A stretch of DNA of 64,000 nt from CAVPXC01 sp963709505 (GTDB lineage Bacteria; Chloroflexota; Anaerolineae; JAAEKA01): assembly GCA_963709505.1 (NCBI GenBank), contig CAVPXC010000011.1, positions 124,001 through 188,000 on the forward strand. The letters run 5' to 3'. A program made the position numbers and the translations under genes. Within the stretch, counting starts at the first letter, position 1. Each line of letters begins with the position of its first letter. Under the pieces are notes generated by a model, which was given only the letters and a program-made list of their open reading frames with translations, was not told where the DNA came from and ran no database searches. Below, one piece after another: positions 27,213 through 35,352 of this stretch.

Positions 27213-27727
27213 AGCGCGAAGGCAAGTATCGGCCACTCTATGATTACTTGTCGAAGAGTGGTTCAGATGAAATGCCCCTCGCCCTGGTCGAGATCGAGAT
27301 GATACTGGGAGAAGGCTTGCCTGCGTCAGCGCGCACCACGCGCGGCTGGTGGAGCAATCGTGGAGGAGGGTCGCTGCAGGCGGCTGCGTGGATGGAGGCC
27401 GGTTATCAGGTGGAAGACGTGGACTTGACCGCCGGTCGGGTTGTCTTTCGCAAGCTGCGCCGGCACTACGAGGTCAAACGTGTCGGCGACACGATTCTTT
27501 GGGATGCCGATCTGGTGCGTGCGCTACGTGATCACATGGACGTCAGCCAATCACAATTTGCAGAGACATTGGGCGTACGTCAGCAGACTGTCAGCGAGTG
27601 GGAGAATGGCACGTACACCCCCAGGCGTGCCATGTCCAAGCTGCTTTCCTTTGTTGCGGAGCGCGCTAGCTTCCAGTATGGCGACGATGAAGCCACAGCG
27701 GAGGAATCTTCGCTAAATTCACCCTGA
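27209..27727 (+). CDS. XRE-family regulator with an N-terminal restriction-associated domain
   Basis: 172 residues from a GTG at 27209 that overlaps the hsdS stop by four bases. Residues 5-90 (YRPLYDYLSKSG, FRKL at the end) match a small domain I associate with restriction-linked proteins (DUF7662-like). Residues 105-150 are a helix-turn-helix (MDVSQSQFAETLGVRQQTVS, then WENGTYTPRRAMSKLL). It is probably a controller protein that delays restriction or senses methylation state; the specific regulatory target is unknown. Confidence 0.65.
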   Translation: MKREGKYRPLYDYLSKSGSDEMPLALVEIEMILGEGLPASARTTRGWWSNRGGGSLQAAAWMEAGYQVEDVDLTAGRVVFRKLRRHYEVKRVGDTILWDADLVRALRDHMDVSQSQFAETLGVRQQTVSEWENGTYTPRRAMSKLLSFVAERASFQYGDDEATAEESSLNSP

Positions 27728-27745
27728 AATCCATCAAGAAACCTC

Positions 27746-27774
27746 TTGACAATTACTTCGATACCGTGTATAGT
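27746..27774 (+). promoter_or_regulatory. Strong sigma-70 promoter
   Basis: TTGACA at 27746-27751 (perfect), a 17-base spacer and TATAGT at 27769-27774, followed by GGAGGTG at the right distance from the ATG at 27825. This is one of the best consensus promoters in the window. Confidence 0.75.
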
Positions 27775-27824
27775 GTAGACATTGGACACGATAACGTATC
27801 GATTTAGTTGTAGGGAGGTGTAGG

Positions 27825-28347
27825 ATGAAATATCACAGCGGTGATGCGAAGGCCTTCTTTTTGTCCCCCGATGGTAACGTCTACCCGGATACGCTGATCT
27901 GCTCCGGTGTTGTTCCTCCTGAACTTGACGGCAAGCCGTGTCCGTATTCGGATATGGGAAGGATGCCAGATCTCATTGCTCTCGATCCCACCGCATCCAA
28001 CTATGTCATAGACAAAGGACAACCCGGCGATCTCTGCCCGCCCTGTGCCAAACAGCAACTTGCCAGCCTGCAGCACTGGCAAGGGCACGGCAGGCAACAA
28101 TTCCCTGAGGAACTCCTACCATTGCGCCTCTTCAAGTGCCGCCAATGGTTTTGGCTGGTCGTGCCCGGGCTACGTGACTCCGATCCGACGACGATCTCCA
28201 GAAATGGAAGTGTGCCGGATGCCATCATGCAAAGCCAACCATCCTGTGGGGCACCTGCTTGAAGAACTGACGACGGATATTCAGGAGATCATCAACGTCT
28301 TCTCGGCCGGTTGTTTGGCAGTCGCAGTCGCAGGAACCGCCAGATGA
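27825..28347 (+). CDS. Cysteine-rich hypothetical protein (probable frameshift near 28135)
   Basis: The frame from 27825 runs 145 residues, but after LFKC it becomes low-quality. The +1 frame continues with WSCPGYV, VCRMPSC and a helix (LLEELTTDIQEIINVF) to 28347. Joined, the protein is about 173 residues with Cys clusters LCPPC, SCPGY and CRMPSC suggestive of zinc binding. The strong promoter and ribosome site argue that it is expressed. I recognise no family. It lies between the restriction genes and a TnpB gene. Confidence 0.4.
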
Positions 28348-28378
28348 TCGAGGCCTTACACCAAGCGGTGGAGCAGCA

Positions 28379-29593
28379 ATGATCGTACAGCGCGCTTTCA
28401 AGACCGAGCTCGACCTGAACAATGTGCAGCGCACGGCCTGCACCAAGCATGCTGGTGCGGCGCGCTATGCCTACAACTGGGGCCTGGCGCGCAAGATTGC
28501 GGCCTTCAAAGCCGGCCAGAAGACGCCGACGGCGATCGATCTGCATCGGGAGCTGAACGCGCTCAAGCAGACCGAGCTCGGGTGGATGTACCAGGTGTCC
28601 AAGTGCGCGCCGCAGGAGGCGCTGCGCAACCTCGACCGGGCGTTCGATCATTTCTTCAGGCGTGTGCGCGAGCAGAAGGTGGGTAAGCAGGTTAAGGCTG
28701 GCTATCCGCGCTTCAAGTCCAAGAAGCGCGGGCGCGGCAGCTTCCGCCTGACCGGCGTCATCCGGGTGTTTGACGATGCGATCCAACTGCCGCGGCTCGG
28801 TCGGCTGCGGCTAAAGGAGCGCGGCTACCTTCCCGCAAGTGGCGTTCGTGTCCTGAGTGCGACGATCAGCGAACAGGCAGACCGTTGGTTTGTCTCGCTG
28901 CAGGTCGAGATGGAGTTGCCTGCTCCGGTCCGCGACACCGGCAAGCCTGTGGCCGGCGTCGATCTGGGGATCGTGGCGCTGGCCACCGTGAGCGACGGGA
29001 TGGTAGTCGAGAACCCCAGGGCGCTGCGCCGCGACCTGGCTAGGCTCCGGCGGCGACAGCGCTGCGTCTCGCGGCGTCAAAAGGGCAGCGCCAACCGGGC
29101 GAAGGCGGTCAAGCAGCTGGCGAAGACCCACCGCCGCGTCGCTAACATGCGTCAGAATGCGGTCCACCAGGCCACCAGCCGGCTGGCGAAAACCAAGTCA
29201 GTCGTGGTGCTGGAGGACCTGAATGTGCGCGGCATGTTGCAGAACCATCATCTGGCCCAGGCTATTGCCGACGTGGGGATGGCCGAGTTTCGACGGCAAT
29301 TGACCTACAAGGGCGCCTGGTATGGCTGCGCCGTGATCGTCGCCAATCGTTTCTACCCCTCGACCAAGCGGTGTTCGTCGTGCGGCCACGTCAAGACCGA
29401 GATGGCCTTGAGCGAGCGCACGTACACCTGTGACCGTTGCGGCCTGGTCATGGGCCGCGATCTGAATGCGGCGTTGAACCTGGCCGCATGGACTACCGCG
29501 AGTTCCGCGGGAAGCTACGCCTGTGGAGAGAGTGTAAGTCCTGGTCTCCAGGCAGTTCTCGCTGAAGCAGGAACCGAACGGCGATCTACCTGA
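28379..29593 (+). CDS. tnpB: TnpB, RNA-guided nuclease of an IS200/IS605-group element
   Basis: 404 residues. The N-terminal helical region includes YAYNWGLARK and YPRFKSKKRG. The RuvC active site is complete: D195 in VDLGIVA, E279 in VLEDLNVRGM, D361 in GRDLNAALNL. The zinc ribbon has Cys332, Cys335, Cys351 and Cys354 (CSSCG, CDRCG). TnpB proteins cut DNA next to a short transposon-adjacent motif, guided by an omega RNA from the 3-prime end of the element; they are the ancestors of Cas12. No TnpA transposase is adjacent, so this copy is non-autonomous or domesticated. Its intact catalytic residues, unlike many nearby broken genes, suggest a functional protein. Confidence 0.9.
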   Translation: MIVQRAFKTELDLNNVQRTACTKHAGAARYAYNWGLARKIAAFKAGQKTPTAIDLHRELNALKQTELGWMYQVSKCAPQEALRNLDRAFDHFFRRVREQKVGKQVKAGYPRFKSKKRGRGSFRLTGVIRVFDDAIQLPRLGRLRLKERGYLPASGVRVLSATISEQADRWFVSLQVEMELPAPVRDTGKPVAGVDLGIVALATVSDGMVVENPRALRRDLARLRRRQRCVSRRQKGSANRAKAVKQLAKTHRRVANMRQNAVHQATSRLAKTKSVVVLEDLNVRGMLQNHHLAQAIADVGMAEFRRQLTYKGAWYGCAVIVANRFYPSTKRCSSCGHVKTEMALSERTYTCDRCGLVMGRDLNAALNLAAWTTASSAGSYACGESVSPGLQAVLAEAGTERRST

Positions 29594-29610
29594 TAGGCTC
29601 GTCTGACGGT
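29480..29610 (+). ncRNA. Candidate omega RNA (guide scaffold) overlapping the tnpB 3-prime end
   Basis: Known TnpB systems encode their guide scaffold in the last part of tnpB and the right element end. Here the stretch after the last catalytic Asp codes for an atypical tail (ESVSPGLQAVLAEAG) and contains short complementary blocks such as GAGAGAGT and CCTGGTCTCCAGG. The exact right end, and hence the guide, cannot be fixed without an empty-site comparison. Confidence 0.4.
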
Positions 29611-29654
29611 CCAGCGATGGTAGATTTGTGTAAGTTTCGGAGAACGGTTTGAGA

Positions 29655-29757
29655 TATAATAGATACGACAAAACGGCCTGGCCGTTTCTCTCCTCCAACG
29701 AATCGTCGCTCCTATGTGGGCGGCTTGCCTGAAAGGGCTAGTTGGAGGAGTTTTTTT
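29655..29757 (+). terminator. Hairpin cluster with T-run; terminator or short RNA between tnpB and tryptophanase
   Basis: A TATAAT (29655-29660) is followed by AAACGGC-CTG-GCCGTTT, then CTCCTCCAAC, a 40-base loop, GTTGGAGGAG and TTTTTTT. The long 10-bp stem and seven Ts form a factor-independent terminator on the plus strand. Read on the minus strand, the AAACGGCC/GGCCGTTTT hairpin could end the tryptophanase transcript. The -10 box inside suggests a transcript of about 90 bases ending at this terminator, but no good -35 is seen. Confidence 0.5.
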
Positions 29758-29814
29758 GTTCCTCGTGACCAAATCGCTCCTCCCAGTATACCGCCAGTTG
29801 CGGCCGCAGGATGT

Positions 29815-31293
29815 TCAGCCATTGCTCATCTCCATGGTTGGCAAATTCGGCGGCCCCGTAACCATGTCGCGCATTGGATCAGCGGGCATCGGCTCAAACC
29901 TGGCCGTAAAATGCCGCAGCACCGGCGCCTGCCAGGTGATGCGCAGGCCCTTGATCGTGTCCTTGTGGCTGTTGAGCGTTTCGATCGCCTCCGCCACGTA
30001 GTCGATGTGGCTCTGCGTATACACGCGGCGGGGAATCGTCAGCCGCACCAGGTCCATCGGCGCAGGCTCTTCCGGGCTGCCGTCTTCGGTCGGCCGTCCA
30101 AACACCACCTGGCCGATCTCCACCGGGCGAATGCCGGCTTCCAGGTAGAGGGCGACGGCCAGCGCCTGGCCCGGATACTGGTGCGGCGGGATGTGCGGCA
30201 GCATCGCGCGCGCGTCGACGAAGATGGCGTGTCCGCCCGGCGGTTGGACGATCGGCACGCCGGCCGCGGTCAGCTTGTCGCCCAGGTAGGCCGTGGAGCG
30301 GATGCGGTAGTTCAGATAATCCTCGTGCAGCACCTCGCGCAGGCCCACGGCGATGGCCTCCAGGTCGTAGCCGGCCAGGCCGCCGTAGGTGGGGAAGCCC
30401 TCGGTCAGGATCAGCTGGTTCTTGCAGCGTTGGGGCAGGTCGTGATACCGCTCTCGATCGTACGGCGGGTCGTTCAGCGCCAGGAAGCCGCCGATGTTGG
30501 CCAGGCCGTCTTTCTTGGCGCTCATCGTGCAGCCGTCGGCGTAGCTGAACATCTCGCACGCGATCTCCATCGGGGTCTTGCCGGCATAGCCCGGCTCGCG
30601 CAGCTTGATGAACCACGCGTTCTCGGCGAAGCGGCAGGCGTCGAGGATGAACAGCACGCCGTACCGCCGGCACAGCTCGCTGGTGGCACGGATGTTGGCC
30701 ATGCTGACCGGCTGGCCGCCGCCCGCGTTGTTGGTTACGGTCAGCATCACCAGCGGGATCTTTTCGACCCCCTCGTCCAGGATGCAGCGCTCCAGCGCCT
30801 CCAGGTCGATATTGCCCTTGAAGGGGTGGATCAGCGAAGGATGGTGGCCTTCCTCGATCACCAGGTCGAGCGCCTCAGCCCCGCGGGCCTCGACGTTCGC
30901 ACGGGTCGTGTCGAAGTGGTTGTTGTTCGGCACGACGTCGCCCGGCTGGCACAGCACGCCGAAGAGGATGCGCTCGGCGGCGCGGCCCTGGTGTGTGGGG
31001 ATGACGTGCTTGAAGCCGGTGATCTCCTGCACGGCCTCCTCGAAGCGGTAGAACGAGCTGCCGCCGGCGTAGCTCTCATCCCCGCGCATCATGCCGGCCC
31101 ACTGCGCCGACGACATCGCGCTGGTGCCGCTGTCGGTCAGCAGGTCGATCAACACGTCGTCGGCGCGCAGCAGGAACAGGTTGTAGCCGGCCTCTTTCAA
31201 CACCTCAGCGCGGTGCTCGTGGGTCGTGAAGTGGATCGGCTCGACGGATTTGATTTTGAACGGTTCGATGATGGTTTTGAAGGTGTGGGACAT
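29815..31293 (-). CDS. tnaA: Tryptophanase (beta-eliminating lyase; tyrosine phenol-lyase is the alternative)
   Basis: 492 residues from the ATG at 31293; 36 extra upstream codons come from repeat DNA and are rejected. It is a PLP-dependent fold type I lyase that splits L-tryptophan to indole, pyruvate and ammonia. The PLP lysine is in SAKKDGLANIGG; THQGRAAE and DACRFAENA line the cofactor pocket. At the position where tyrosine phenol-lyases have an RSMERG-type segment this protein reads IRPVEIG, as in tryptophanases, which decides the call. The C-terminus VLRHFTARFEP also fits TnaA. No TnaC-like leader is visible; the leader instead carries heptamer repeats up to the start codon. Confidence 0.85.
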   Translation of the reverse strand: MSHTFKTIIEPFKIKSVEPIHFTTHEHRAEVLKEAGYNLFLLRADDVLIDLLTDSGTSAMSSAQWAGMMRGDESYAGGSSFYRFEEAVQEITGFKHVIPTHQGRAAERILFGVLCQPGDVVPNNNHFDTTRANVEARGAEALDLVIEEGHHPSLIHPFKGNIDLEALERCILDEGVEKIPLVMLTVTNNAGGGQPVSMANIRATSELCRRYGVLFILDACRFAENAWFIKLREPGYAGKTPMEIACEMFSYADGCTMSAKKDGLANIGGFLALNDPPYDRERYHDLPQRCKNQLILTEGFPTYGGLAGYDLEAIAVGLREVLHEDYLNYRIRSTAYLGDKLTAAGVPIVQPPGGHAIFVDARAMLPHIPPHQYPGQALAVALYLEAGIRPVEIGQVVFGRPTEDGSPEEPAPMDLVRLTIPRRVYTQSHIDYVAEAIETLNSHKDTIKGLRITWQAPVLRHFTARFEPMPADPMRDMVTGPPNLPTMEMSNG

Positions 31294-31301
31294 AGGAGTG
31301 G

Positions 31302-31322
31302 CAGGTCGCAGGTTGTCAGGTA
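31302..31322. repeat. Three 7-base units abutting the tnaA start codon
   Basis: CAGGTCG, CAGGTTG and TCAGGTA lie in tandem. With the flank ATAGGAGTGG they nearly equal the sequence before the phosphatase start at 34327, which has one more unit. On the coding strand the start codon follows CCACTCCT directly, with no Shine-Dalgarno. Confidence 0.7.
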
Positions 31323-31364
31323 GTGGGTGAAAGATGGTAGGTTCGTGATATGAGGGCCTCCGAG

Positions 31365-31410
31365 CATTAACAATTGTCAATTGACAATTGACAATTGACA
31401 ATTGTTAATG
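31365..31410. repeat. 46-base palindrome of CAATTGA heptamers at the hom stop codon
   Basis: 19-base arms beginning CATTAACAATTGTCAATTG pair perfectly around an 8-base centre. The right half is four tandem CAATTGA-type units. It overlaps the stop codon of homoserine dehydrogenase and would fold into a strong AT-rich hairpin in either transcript, so it may also act in termination. Confidence 0.75.
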
Positions 31411-32445
31411 TCCTGCAATATCGATCAAATCCCCCAACACCGCATACCCCGTCTCCATCCGCCCCGCGCCGGGGCCGACGAGGGTGACGTCGCCGAGGAG
31501 GTCGGTGGTGAAGGTGCAGGCGTTGATTGCGCCGCCGACGCCGGCCAGGGGATGGCTCAGTGGGATGCGTGTCGGTTGGACGCTGGCCTTCGTGGCGCCG
31601 CCCTCCTGCCAGATGCGAGCGATCAACTTCCAGCGCTCGCCGGCGGCCTTGGCGGCCTCGACGTCGGCCAGGGTGAGCCCGCTGATGCCTGTACGGTCCA
31701 CAGCGGCCACTTTGAGGTCGCCGCCCATCAGCACGTTGGCCAGGATCACGCTCTTGCCGGCCGCGTCCCAGCCTTCGACGTCGGCTGTCGGGTCGGCCTC
31801 GGCATAGCCCAGGCGCTGGGCCTCGGCCAGGGCGTCGGCGTAACTCTGGCCGGCCTCCATCTGGGTTAGGATGAAGTTGGTGGTGCCGTTGAGGATGCCC
31901 TTGATCTCCAGGATGTCGCACCCCGGCAGGGCCGTTCGTGCAAAACGGATCACCGGCGTGCCGCTCATGACCGTGCCTTCGAAGCGAAGCTGGGCCTGGT
32001 GCTGTCGCGCCATGTCGGCCAGCTCGCGATAGGCCAGCGCAATCGGGCCTTTGTTGGTGAGTACGGCGTTCTTGCCGCTTTCAAAGGCCGCCTTCACGTG
32101 GCTGATGGCCGGCTGGCCGGTCTGGACGTCGGTCCAACTGATCTCGACCACGGTCTCGGCGTTTGTTTCCCGGATCGTTTCCAGGCTGTCCCAACCGGTA
32201 AACAGCGCGCGGCTGGGCGGATACTCCTCCAGCTTGCCGGTTCGGCGCACGGTATCGAGCAGCGCAGCGAGATTCAGGCCGGCCGGGTTATACAGGCTGC
32301 CCTTCATCAAATCGCTCACCGCCACGATCTGAAACCGCACCCCATACCGCGCCGTCAGCGCGTCTCCTTTTGCCAGCAGAATCTCCGCAAGCCCCTGTCC
32401 AACCGTTCCAAATCCGATCAAAGCAAGTTTATGGGTAGTTGCCAT
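31405..32445 (-). CDS. hom: Homoserine dehydrogenase
   Basis: 346 residues from the ATG at 32445 (AAGGAG nine bases before); an 18-codon extension is in frame but lacks a ribosome site. The N-terminal nucleotide-binding motif is LIGFGTVGQGLAEIL. The catalytic region shows VLTNKGPIA and EGTVMSGTPVI, then KGILNGTTNFIL and EADPTADVEGWDAA with the catalytic Lys and acidic residues of the family. It reduces aspartate semialdehyde to homoserine for threonine and methionine synthesis. It lacks the C-terminal ACT domain, so feedback control by threonine is probably absent. Confidence 0.9.
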   Translation of the reverse strand: MATTHKLALIGFGTVGQGLAEILLAKGDALTARYGVRFQIVAVSDLMKGSLYNPAGLNLAALLDTVRRTGKLEEYPPSRALFTGWDSLETIRETNAETVVEISWTDVQTGQPAISHVKAAFESGKNAVLTNKGPIALAYRELADMARQHQAQLRFEGTVMSGTPVIRFARTALPGCDILEIKGILNGTTNFILTQMEAGQSYADALAEAQRLGYAEADPTADVEGWDAAGKSVILANVLMGGDLKVAAVDRTGISGLTLADVEAAKAAGERWKLIARIWQEGGATKASVQPTRIPLSHPLAGVGGAINACTFTTDLLGDVTLVGPGAGRMETGYAVLGDLIDIAGH

Positions 32446-32490
32446 CAAAGTCTCCTTTTCCTCGAAATCTCCGCACCAATTACCATTCCG

Positions 32491-32520
32491 ATCTACCAAT
32501 CTACCAATCTACCAATCTAC
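32491..32520. repeat. Tandem ATCTACCA octamers at the phosphatase stop
   Basis: ATCTACCA is repeated 3.75 times and covers the stop codon (CTA on the plus strand at 32517-32519) of the minus-strand phosphatase gene. It lies just upstream of hom. This is the only array in the window built entirely of octamers. Confidence 0.75.
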
Positions 32521-34327
32521 TCCGCCACCCGCTTCACCACAAAAAACGTGATATCGTCCGATTGCTCGGTGCCGGCCGCGAATTTGGTGTAGGCGTTGAC
32601 GATGGCGTTGGCAATCTCCTGGGCCGACTTCGTGGCATGGTTGCGCAGCACCTCGACCAACCGCTGGGTGGTAAACATCGTGTCGCTGGGGCTCAACGCT
32701 TCGGTTACGCCGTCCGTGTAGAACAGAATCACGTCGTCGGGCAGCAGGGTAATGCGCCGCTCGTCGATCTGGATGGGCTCGAACACGCCCAGGATGATGC
32801 CGCGGGTTTTGATTTCCTGCACGCTCTGGCTGTCGGCGTGGTACCACAGCGGGCGGTTGTGGCCGGCGTTGGCCAGCAGCAGCCGGCCGGTGTCGACCTC
32901 GAGGATGCCGTAGCAGGCGCTGAGGAAGAGGTCGCTCTCGCTATCGTTCAAGATCAGCTGGTTTGCGCGTGTCAGCGCGGCCGCCGCGCCGCGGCCACTG
33001 AACGCTACCGTGCGGATGATCGTGCGGCTCAAGGCCATGAACAACGCCGCGGGCACGCCTTTGTCGGCTACGTCGGCGATAACCATGCCCAGGCGATGCG
33101 GTTTGCCCGGCAGTTCGAAATAGTCGTAGAAGTCACCGCCCACCACCCGCGCCGCTTCGTAGACGGCGACGAATTCCCAGCCGGGGATCGTGGGGGAGGC
33201 CTTTGGCAGCATGCTGAGTTGGATCTGCCTGACCCAAAGACAGCTCCTCCTCCAGACGTTGGCGTTTGAGATCCTCCTGACGCAATCGCACACGCTCGAT
33301 GGCGATGGCGGCCTCATTGGCCATGAGCTGAAGCAGGCGCATCTCATCTTCGTCCAGCAGACGCGGCCGGCGGGTATTGAGCATCAATGCGCCGATCGAC
33401 TGCTCTTCGACGATCATCGGGCTGACCGTGTAGCCGCGGAAATCCTTCTTCTTGCAGCCACTCCAGCTCGAACAGCGGCACGACATGCTCTTCCAGGTCC
33501 TCGGCCAGAATCGGCTGTTGGAGCTGCATCGCCTGGCTGATGATATTAAACTCGCTCCCTGGCACGCGTTTCACCTGCGTCACCGGGCTGTTGCGCCAGC
33601 CGGTGGCGGCCACGAAGTCGAGCGCACCTGATTCGTCGCCAGGCAGAACCAACGCGCAGGCGTCGACCTGTAGCAGGCGTTTGATCTCCTTCACCAGGTA
33701 ATCCATCAGGTCATCCAGCTTGCGCCGTGTGAGCAATTGCGTGGTAAACGCCAGCAGCGCGGCCTGTTCGTCGATACGCCGTTCCCTGAGCATGTCGTAC
33801 AGCCGGGCGCGCTCGATTGCGATCGCGATCTGGTTGCCCACGTTGGTGAGCAGTGCCAGCGCTTCCGGCGTAAAGGACTCCCAATCCGGCGCGGCGACGT
33901 TGACGATGCCCAGCACCTGGTCGCCCGAGCGCAGCGGCGCCGAGGCGTGCACCACCAGCCCGCGACGGTCCTCGCCCTTCGCCTCGGCGAGCCGTGAACA
34001 GCGCACCTCGTTGTAGGCCTCGGTCAGGACGCCGCGGTTGCAGAAACCCTGGCAATCGCACCCTCCCTTCCACGCGTTGGCCTTGTGGAGGGCCATCGCC
34101 GGCGGCAGGTTGTGGTGCGCGGCCAGGACGTAGCCGCGGCCGGCCCACTGGGTCTTGGCCGACGGATCCTTGAGAAAGATCCATCCCGTTTCCAGGCCCA
34201 ACAGCGCTACCAGCTTGGCCAGTACCGTGCTGAGAGCGCTCTGGACGTCCACGGCCCGGTTGAGGGTGTCCGCGATTTCGTTGAGAGTGGTCAGGTCGCG
34301 AATGAGGTCTTCGGTGTAGGCGGTCAT
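32517..34327 (-). CDS. GAF-domain PP2C/SpoIIE serine phosphatase (two frameshifts)
   Basis: About 603 residues when joined, starting at the ATG at 34327. Two GAF sensor domains come first (about 1-175, with a Cys-rich GGCDCQGFCNRG insert, and about 190-340; LFELEWLQEEGF, IGALMLNTR), each ending in AIAIERAR/AIAIERVR helices. A short coiled coil leads to a SpoIIE-type phosphatase with metal ligands in GGDFYDYF, FMALSRTIIR, FYTDGVTEA and SDDITFFVV. Frame changes of +1 lie near 33441 (a TTT run) and 33231. It would dephosphorylate an anti-anti-sigma factor in a partner-switching stress pathway; the partner is not in this window. Confidence 0.8.
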
Positions 34328-34336
34328 GGGAGTGGG

Positions 34337-34357
34337 AGGTCGCAGGTCGCAGGTTGC
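34337..34357. repeat. Three 7-base units at the phosphatase start codon
   Basis: AGGTCGC, AGGTCGC, AGGTTGC in tandem, beginning nine bases from the ATG of the phosphatase gene. It is the same element as before tnaA (31302-31322), with one additional unit. No Shine-Dalgarno is present. Confidence 0.7.
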
Positions 34358-34440
34358 ACGTGGAAGATGACGGAGCGGATTTGTGATTTATTTGCAGGGC
34401 ATCCACCGGGCCAGGCGGCCGGCGCCCGATGGGTGAGAAT

Positions 34441-34495
34441 TCCTCGACAAGTCGAGGAGTCCGGCGTGCATCGCGGACTCCCGAACTTGTTCGGG
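34441..34495. repeat. Three abutting palindromes after queG
   Basis: TCCTCGAC-AA-GTCGAGGA (34441-34458), GGAGTCCG/CGGACTCC (34456-34463, 34474-34481) and CCCGAAC-TT-GTTCGGG (34480-34495) share their edge bases. They start four bases after the queG stop on the minus strand, so termination is possible. The 34357-34441 stretch holds nothing recognisable. Confidence 0.55.
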
Positions 34496-34660
34496 CATTT
34501 CATAGCAGTCCCGGCCTGATTTCACTCCGTTCCGCCTCCGTTCTGGTCCGCGCCTCCGGCAATCCGCGGTTCTCAGGAGCCGGATCGAGCGCAAGGGCGA
34601 TTTCGTTGCGAACGAATGGGTCCGTTTCGGTAGCCTGTCGGATGTCCAAGGCCGTCCGGA

Positions 34661-34709
34661 TCTGATCTGCGACCTCTGACTTCTGACCGCTGACCTCTGA
34701 CCTCTGACC
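34661..34709. repeat. Seven tandem TCTGACC-type heptamers inside queG
   Basis: TCTGATC, TGCGACC, TCTGACT, TCTGACC, GCTGACC, TCTGACC, TCTGACC lie end to end, exactly 49 bases. They interrupt the HEAT-like C-terminal region and shift the frame by one base, matching the frame change seen in the protein. Confidence 0.85.
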
Positions 34710-35188
34710 GATCTTGGCCCAGCGCCCAGGCGGCATGTCCGCGGATCAGCGGTTCTGAGTCATTCAGGGCTTCGACCAGGCCGGGCACAGCCAAAGGGTC
34801 GCCCCAATTGCCCAGGGCGACGCAGACGTTGCGCAGCAGGCCGCGGCGCTTGGCGCGTTGAACCGGCGAGTTGCGGAAGCGACGTCGAAAGCCGTCTTCG
34901 TCCAGTGCTAACAGATCGAGCAACTTCGGCGCAGCCATGTCTGGCCGCGGCTGGAAGGCCGCCAAGCGCGCCGGCCGGGCGAAACGCCGGTTCCACGGGC
35001 AAACGACCTGGCATAGGTCGCAGCCGAAGATCCAATTGCCCATCGCAGGACGCAGCTCGTGCGGGATCGGCCCTTTCAGCTCGATGGTCAAATAGCTGAT
35101 GCAGCGCCGCGCGTCCAGCACGTGCGGCTCGGGAAACGCCTGCGTCGGGCAGACGTCGAGGCAGCGGGTGCAGGCGCCGCAGGTGGCA

Positions 35189-35352
35189 GGGTGGAGAGTG
35201 GAGGGTGGAGGGTGGAGAGTGGAGGGAGAAGAGAGCGTTATCAACTTCGCGGTCTGTACTCTCCGCATTGCGTTCTTGGCTTCCCTTCTTCCACTCTGCA
35301 CTCTCCACTCTCCACCCTCCACCCTCCACTCTCCACCCTCCACTCTCCACTT
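35189..35352. repeat. Inverted pair of GTGGAG-type heptamer arrays inside queG
   Basis: The left arm has five units (GGGTGGA or GAGTGGA, 35189-35223). The right arm has nine (TCCACTC or TCCACCC, 35290-35352). Units 35304-35338 are the exact reverse complement of the whole left arm, a 35-bp perfect inverted repeat that preserves the order of the two unit variants. The 80-base centre is not repetitive. Confidence 0.9.

Noticed and set aside
29716..31323. 535-codon plus-strand open frame
   Set aside because: It lies entirely opposite tryptophanase, whose PLP site and full family length are on the minus strand; high GC content keeps antisense frames open.
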